This document shows, one piece after another, positions 58,807 to 64,000 of a stretch of DNA of 64,000 nt. Each line of letters starts with the position of its first letter. Position 1 is the first letter of the stretch. A program made the position numbers and the translations under genes. Source of the DNA: Bimuria novae-zelandiae CBS 107.79 (lineage: Eukaryota > Ascomycota > Dothideomycetes > Pleosporales > Didymosphaeriaceae); the NCBI GenBank assembly GCA_010015655.1, contig ML976678.1, positions 653,041-717,040 on the forward strand. The letters are read 5' to 3'. Under the pieces are notes generated by a model, which was not told the origin of the DNA, made no database searches, and worked only from the letters and a program-made list of their open reading frames with translations.

Positions 58807-60219
58807 TAACGGTGTAGGGATTCGATACCAAGCCTTACCTCAGCATGTGCGACGCAGCCTCTCGCTAATTGCAAGAACACGACAAACGGATGAGTACCTT
58901 CTGTCACCAGGAGGGAAGTAGGTGTGACCAAAAGCCGCCTACATCCAAGCTCTTGTTCTCTCACTGCACGATTCTCGATCTTTTTCTCAGCACACGCAGC
59001 ACACGATTCGGTTTCTTCCAAAGAAAAGACGTTGGATTACTTCCTATCACCAGGAGGGATACAGGTGAGGCAGGCATTACCAGAGCCGCCTACACTGAAG
59101 CGCTCGTCCTGTCGCTGCACGATGCTTAATCTTCCGTTCTTCTCGGCTTCCTTTCTTCGGTTACCTTTCTGGATTCTGGCGTTTTCTGGTCTGGGTATGG
59201 CGTTTTGTTACGATACCCAGATACCCACTTTCGATTGTCGATACCCACCTTTTTTTCCGGAGGCCTGTCCCTATGGACCCTATACACCTCTCTCATGGCT
59301 ATGTTCTTTCCTCTTTGCGAGCAGCGACTCCCTGTGGGCCTCGGCGCTTTCATCACGGCTGTCTTGGACTCTTTTCATGCACCTCGTCCCTGTGGGCATT
59401 CTTGCTGTGTTCGACTTTCAAGCCAAGTGCAACGTGTCCCTCTGGGCTCCTCATAGCTGTGCTCTATCGTGGCTGGTGTCTCGTCTCTACGGGTGCTTTG
59501 TAGCTACGTTTAATGAAAAGTTTCTGACCATTTCAACTGCGCTTCTTGTCTGTGAACGTGATGTCAACTCTTTACTATGGTGTGCGTTCTATGTGAATCT
59601 GAAAGTGTAGGTATCTTTGCGTCAAGCGAATGCTCGTCGGAGCCCTTCAAAGGATCAGCCGACGTCCGACGTTGGGAAAGAACGCAAGACCTCTCACTGA
59701 GGAAGCCTATTATAGCGATACTGTCATGACTTGAAATCCCTGATCTTCCACACCTCCTACATCTCGCCATCCAAGGAGCAGCATGGGTCTTTGTTCGTCA
59801 CTTATCAAGGTTCCATCTTCACTGCTTCTTTTGAAGAATAGGCACGCGGCTCCGACTCCGATTATCTTTATTGCGCGTGGGCTTGACCCCAGCTTTAGTT
59901 CTTTATTGTTTGCACGCTAAGTTGGGATTGTAAATCTTGTGATGGATGTTCAAGATAGCCCTGTTTGCCAGTCCATCAAAAGAGCCGCCCTAAATATGAC
60001 GCACGTGATGCACACATGCCCAGCTCCGTTTCTTCCTCTCCATCTTCGTCAGTACATAATCGCGTGCGTCCCAGCACACCGCATCTTTCACAACCCAAAC
60101 ACCTCCCTCAGCACATGCACATCACTTTCCAAAGTCACCTACCTACCAGCCATTACCTTCCTATATACACATATTCCTTTCCACGGTCTTTACAATACTA
60201 TACAATACACTATACAACA
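58807..60219. other. intergenic region with a degenerate direct repeat
   Basis: Normal-GC DNA without a gene I can support. The open frame 58924-59610 (228 codons) shows no family resemblance and biased aromatic/Ser content. A block at about 58897-58985 recurs imperfectly at about 59037-59128 (shared TCACCAGGAGGGA, GCCGCCTACA and CTGCACGAT words). The CA-rich tract at 60120-60219 precedes the next gene and looks like a promoter/leader. Confidence 0.45.
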
Positions 60220-60778
60220 ATGCTGTCTATCCCGGCTATCTTCCTCTCCTGCACCGCTTTCGCCACCGGGCTCCCCTACTCCTCCGCATATAACCTACGC
60301 CCAACCCACCCTCTCCATCCACGCCACCAACGCCTGCCCCTCCCCCAAATTCCTCGGCCTCTTCCCCGTCTCGTCCGACCACACTATTACATCAATCTCT
60401 GCGCCCATCACGCTCGCCCCAGGCCGCACGCAGACCTTCATCACGTCCTTCTGCGCCGTCGGCATGCTGCTCAGCGGACACGCCGAGCGTCCGCCCGCGT
60501 AGCAGTGGGCTGCGCAGGCGCTGTTCGAGTTCGGATACACCGCCTGAAACGGGCTCGAGGGGACGAGTTATGATCTGAGCGTGATGCAGGGGAGTGAAGA
60601 GGGGGTCGGGATTAGCGTCGTGCCGACCAACCCGCGGTGCCAGAGCAAGAAGTGCGTGGGTGGAAAGTGTACAGTTGGGCAGGGGTAGCAAGTGCCCGAG
60701 AAGGTGGGCGAGGGGAGTCCGGCGGATACGGTATGCTTTGGGAAGACGGATTTTAAGGCTGTGTTTTGTCCGAGTTGA
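60220..60778 (+). pseudogene. Small secreted Bys1/thaumatin-like protein, broken
   Basis: A signal peptide starts at ATG 60220 (MLSIPAIFLSCTAFATGLP). The body is in another frame: LSIHATNACPSPKFLGLFPV, APITLAPGRTQTF, QWAAQALFEFGYTA, GLEGTSYDLSVMQGSEEGVG, ISVVPTNPRCQSKKC, then GSPADTVCFGKTDFKAVFCP with a stop at 60776-60778. The breaks are a frameshift between signal peptide and body (near 60280), TAG 60500-60502, TGA 60545-60547 (Trp expected, TA-W-NGLEG) and TAG 60686-60688 (Trp expected). The two Trp losses are G-to-A changes. The pattern resembles Bys1-type secreted Cys-rich proteins of fungi. Function is unknown, and it is not functional here. Confidence 0.65.
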
Positions 60779-60994
60779 AGCGTCGACGCTGAGGTTGTGT
60801 TTGTAAGAACTATTTTGTAAGGGCATGAGAGATAAGAAACATGTATTGTTAATGAAAGCAGCTGTAAGAACAAGGGGCCTGGAAGAGTGATGACGTGAAA
60901 TCCTAGGGACATATTATATGTAATGATGTTGTTTCCCACAGCACGATGATACAAAAGATTGCTATTCGACTCACTGCACTCCCTTACAATGTCA

Positions 60995-62593
60995 TCAGGA
61001 CAGGTAGCTCACAGCACCGGGGAAAGGCGCGAACATCTCCTTCCGAAAATTACTCAGCTGTGGACAGCTCAGCTTGCTCGTCAGCGGTTCCAACTGATCC
61101 GTAACCCATCGCAGAAGCTCATCGACAAGATTCAGTGGACCCTTGAGTTGACCCGGCATCGCTTGCTGCGAGGCCTGCAGCACGAAGCAAGCCAGATTAT
61201 CCCCCTCTAGCAACGCCTTTGCGTCATACGTGCCTCCGGTCTACGTACCCAGATCTATCAGCTCCTCAGCTCTATCAGGATACACACTGATGTAGCCACT
61301 TACCAATTTCCCAAGCTCCACGCCCGTAAATGTGTTGACCTTCCCCAGATTACCGCCCACGGCTATTTGACCGGGATACATCGCGTTGTTGACCAGCGCG
61401 TCTGCGGCGATGTGCTCGAAGCCCAGGTCATCGGGGCGTTTGCACCTGTGCAATTATTAGCATCTCGAACGGATAAAAGGGGGATTTTAGCCTCACCAAT
61501 TCTCCGGTATACGCTCATGTCCTTCCTTCCACACGAAACTCCCCGGCTCCCCGGTCACCGCGAAGAACGATTTCAGCACCTCGTGGTTCAGAGTCCCGCC
61601 TGGGGTTTCCGCAGAATGGTTGCTGAACTTCGTTTACCCTATTAACAAGTTACTTCTACATGAGAGGCATCCTCCACGCCCTGAAATAGGGTGTACTTAC
61701 TATATTTATAATCAACCCATTGGCACCTGGCAATAATAAAAAGTTGACAGGATTAAGAAAAAAGTACGGGTTCTTTTGCATCGAATGCTGCTGCCGATAC
61801 TCCGCATGCGCGGCGAGTAAATCATGCGTATACTCCGTGCCCAGCTCGTACATGTGCGTGAAGTGCTCGTAGTCGAAGACGTTTACGTTGCCGTTATGGA
61901 AGTACGCGTCCGCCTGGCGCAAAAATTCAGTGCATGTCCACATGCATAGTGCATTACGGTGGGGTGTATACAAACCCGACTCGGCGACCCATCCCCCTCA
62001 TACTTCCCGTGCGTCCCCAACAACCCCGGCGCCTCACTCAGCAAAGGCACACTCGCGGCGTACGCCCCGCCAATCGACCACGTCTTGCTCACGATATCAC
62101 CCCCATACACGATACCCAGCACGGAGCCGCCGAACGCGAAGTTAAACCCTACGTTGAAAGCCTCCTTCAAACCAACAACCACTGCTAACATCAGTCTCAA
62201 CCCTTCAACCTCTAACCTCAAAGGGGGTGAGCAAAGAGGGCGGGAAGTCTCACCTTGTGAAGCACTCACAATCCCACTCCTAGGCAAAAACCCATGGTTC
62301 GCAGCCGCATTCAGCGCCGGGCACGGTCCGCGTTCATCGTTCGCCCCCGGAGCGCGGAATTCATGGCCACTCCCGGGTTTAACATCGATGCATTGTACGG
62401 CAGCATTGAAGGTAGGGGCGTCGTTGAAGACGCCTGTGTTTTTCCGCCCGGAGAGGAAGGCGGGTTGGCGGACACTGATTGGGGTCTGCGTTTGCCTCTT
62501 GGTGTCTTCTGGGTGGGGTGTGAGGTTTGGGTGAATGCCCGGGAAACATGCTACGAGGGGGAGGATAGTGAGTGTGAGGGGTAGGAGCTTCAT
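60995..62593 (-). CDS. Secreted heme-thiolate peroxidase (Peroxidase_2 family; chloroperoxidase/peroxygenase-like)
   Basis: Six exons (62593-62254, 62181-61976, 61913-61701, 61627-61497, 61445-61304, 61240-60995) sum to 1278 bases, exactly 425 codons plus stop. All five introns are GT..AG, 51-73 bp. A signal peptide, MKLLPLTLTILPLVACFPG, opens the protein. HEFRAPGANDERGPCPALNA contains the PCP motif with the Cys heme ligand. GKYEGDGSPSR carries the acid-base EGD motif of long-type peroxygenases. ANHGFLPRSGI, SAETPGGTLNHEVLKSFF and NTFTGVELGKL..TGGTYDA are further family landmarks. The family uses H2O2 for oxygen transfer or halogenation outside the cell. StcC of the sterigmatocystin cluster is a relative. 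No damaging mutation is visible. Confidence 0.92.
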
Positions 62594-63385
62594 GGTGGAG
62601 GGGTGGGGGGTTGCGATGGAGGGCTGAGTGGGTGGTGTGAGAGGAACGCACGATTTTGGAGAGATTTATGTACTGTTGGTAGCTTTTGTTTATGTTGTAA
62701 TGGGAATTCATTTTCTTTTCATGTGCTTTTTGGTGCGTGAAGTTGGTCTACATTGAAGATGTTGACCGAACTTGTCCGATTGGCATCAGTGCTACAATTA
62801 CAGTTAAGACTAGTCTGTGGCTGCTCAGTAGAAAAGTTCCAGGCACTCGTGAGGAATTTGCATAATGTAGCAAGCCACTGACAGAGAATTTGGATAATGT
62901 AGCAGCCACCAGATCCGAGATGGACAAGGTGAGATGGCCGTGTGACACGCGCGTCCGCCGCCACACGACCTCACACGTCATTACATCGAATTAGGAAGTA
63001 AGAACCGTCCAAGAGTCTCAGATTCACAAGAAGCAGAAGAGAGTTAAAGTAATACACATTAAATCATTGATTTATCTCTTCATCTCAACATGCAACACAC
63101 CTAGCCGAAGCCATTTCCATCGTAGACATTCTGTCTGGGTATCAATAACGCCTTAAAAATGCTATCATCGTGTCCGGATTGCCGGATACAAAGTAGATGC
63201 AGCCGGCCACTGTATGATTCGTCCTGGGGTAACACAACGGACCAAGACAAGTCTAAATAGAAATGTCTTACACTATCTTGCGCCTTTACGATTGGTGTGC
63301 TGCCCACGCCGATCGATCCAGGCACTTCGCTGTGCTGCACACCGAAGGCTATCATCGTCCGCAGATCTCTGCCACGAGGGTAAGT
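62594..63385. other. intergenic region
   Basis: About 790 bp between the peroxidase start and the 3' end of the next gene. A repeated word TAATGTAGCA(A/G)CCA occurs at 62863 and 62898. A plus-strand open frame from 63263 (LYDWCAAHADRSRHFAVLHT) followed by GTAAGT at 63380 might be a first exon, but I cannot extend it and do not call it. Confidence 0.4.
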
Positions 63386-64000
63386 CTACCTCTCACACAC
63401 CGCCTGCGGCACACCCACCATTTCCAGCTGTCCGCTAATCCCCTCTTTCACCTTTATCACCCTGCTTCTTAATACGGGAATATTTTCCTTGTCGCTCTCT
63501 CCACTTGTGCTCAGAAGGGGCAGTCTACTCCTCCGTGGCGGTGGCGGTGGCGGCGGTACACCTACGATGGGAACATCCACGATGCCCAGTCCCTCCACTG
63601 CGACCTCGAGTTCCTCGACACGGCTGCCTGCCTTGACTGCATGTTTCTGCATGCGCGCAAGATGCCTAGCTTCTTCAACGGAGCCAGGAAGGTAAATCCG
63701 CTTGGCCTTCAAAGTTCGCTTGATGTCTTCCAGAAGGACTTCCATCGGGCAGATGTACGCAATGTGATTGCGCTCGCACCAGGCAAGCACATGGCCGACG
63801 ACTTTGTGAGTGCCATTTTGTACGACCCACGCGCCGGAGTCGCCGCCAACGCCAAAACCACCAGCTACATGCCAGCTGCGCGAGAACGTTTTGCGGCGGT
63901 AGATTCGAACTGAACTCATTGCATGTCCTACCATGCCCCCCTGTAAGCCTGTAGTTCGGCCAAAGCAATGTACACTGAGTCCACCCAGGTGCCCACTAGC
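63386..64000 (-). CDS. GDSG-motif (trypsin-like fold) fungal protein, C-terminal part, runs off the window
   Basis: On the minus strand the frame is open from the window end (GLSVHCFGRTTGLQGGMVGH), so the Met at 63934 is internal. GGFGVGGDSGAWVVQNGTHK carries a GDSG motif like the serine nucleophile of trypsin-like proteases. VVGHVLAWCERNHIAYICPM and EVLLEDIKRTL follow. The C-terminus has a Pro-run (VGVPPPPPPPRRSR) and ends GVPQAVCER at 63386. This arrangement occurs in fungal proteins of unknown function, possibly with an inactive or specialised protease fold. His and Asp partners would be upstream, outside the window. Confidence 0.65.
   Translation of the reverse strand, partial: ASGHLGGLSVHCFGRTTGLQGGMVGHAMSSVRIYRRKTFSRSWHVAGGFGVGGDSGAWVVQNGTHKVVGHVLAWCERNHIAYICPMEVLLEDIKRTLKAKRIYLPGSVEEARHLARMQKHAVKAGSRVEELEVAVEGLGIVDVPIVGVPPPPPPPRRSRLPLLSTSGESDKENIPVLRSRVIKVKEGISGQLEMVGVPQAVCER

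Noticed and set aside
58924..59610. 228-codon plus-strand open frame
   Set aside because: No recognisable domain; it spans an imperfect direct repeat and looks like chance openness in transcribed or leader DNA.
61241..61243. Apparent in-frame TAG stop in the last part of the peroxidase
   Set aside because: It is the last three bases of a 63-bp intron (61303 to 61241); removing it joins GVELGKL to TGGTYDA, as in the family, and makes the coding length divisible by three.
61959..62534. 191-codon plus-strand open frame opposite the peroxidase
   Set aside because: Antisense to the peroxidase first exons, whose gene model is confirmed by motif order and frame.
1..64000. tRNA genes
   Set aside because: I looked for T-loop GTTCRANNC words with a preceding cloverleaf and found none I could fold convincingly.

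Overview
The window is filamentous-fungal DNA. Genes carry short GT..AG introns of about 48 to 96 bp with CTAAC/CTGAC-like branch points, secondary-metabolism families are present, and the sequence switches abruptly between two compositions. Coding islands of normal GC content alternate with long AT-rich, TpA-saturated blocks made of dead transposons, the pattern left by repeat-induced point mutation (RIP: C to T, G to A). This bipartite layout is well known in Dothideomycetes such as the Pleosporales, but I cannot name a species.

Layout. 1-1541: 3' part of a hAT transposon inserted in an MFS transporter gene (1542-3278, minus). 3896-34357: a fungal rhodopsin-domain (SAT4/PTH11-like) membrane protein gene, split by a 29-kb nest of transposons sitting inside one intron (4810-33930). 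The nest holds pogo-A (with pogo-B, a Copia element and a hAT nested in it) followed by an unclassified TIR element X. X holds a Copia element, which in turn holds a Gypsy element. Five target-site duplications let the insertion order be read directly. 35282-37270: an apparently intact cytochrome P450. 37318-37690 (minus): the C-terminal remnant of an FSH1/LovG-like serine hydrolase. 37626-41675: the C-terminal half of a highly reducing polyketide synthase (DH end, MT, ER, KR, ACP) with two in-frame nonsense codons, cut off at the ACP by pogo-C. 41678-56175: a second AT-rich nest (pogo-C, a Gypsy remnant, pogo-D, a small non-autonomous LTR element, a fairly young Copia). 56619-64000: a gene island with a coiled-coil, single-membrane-span protein carrying an array of TQT motifs, a broken small secreted protein (Bys1-like), an intact secreted heme-thiolate peroxidase (peroxygenase-like), and a GDSG protein running off the window end.

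Interpretation. MFS, rhodopsin-like, P450, FSH hydrolase and HR-PKS look like a decayed secondary-metabolite cluster. The P450 and, up to the hAT insertion, the MFS reading frame remain clean. The PKS, the rhodopsin gene and the Bys1-like gene carry nonsense codons explainable as C:G to T:A changes, consistent with RIP spreading from the repeats into neighbouring single-copy DNA. The peroxidase model (six exons, 1278 coding bases) is intact.
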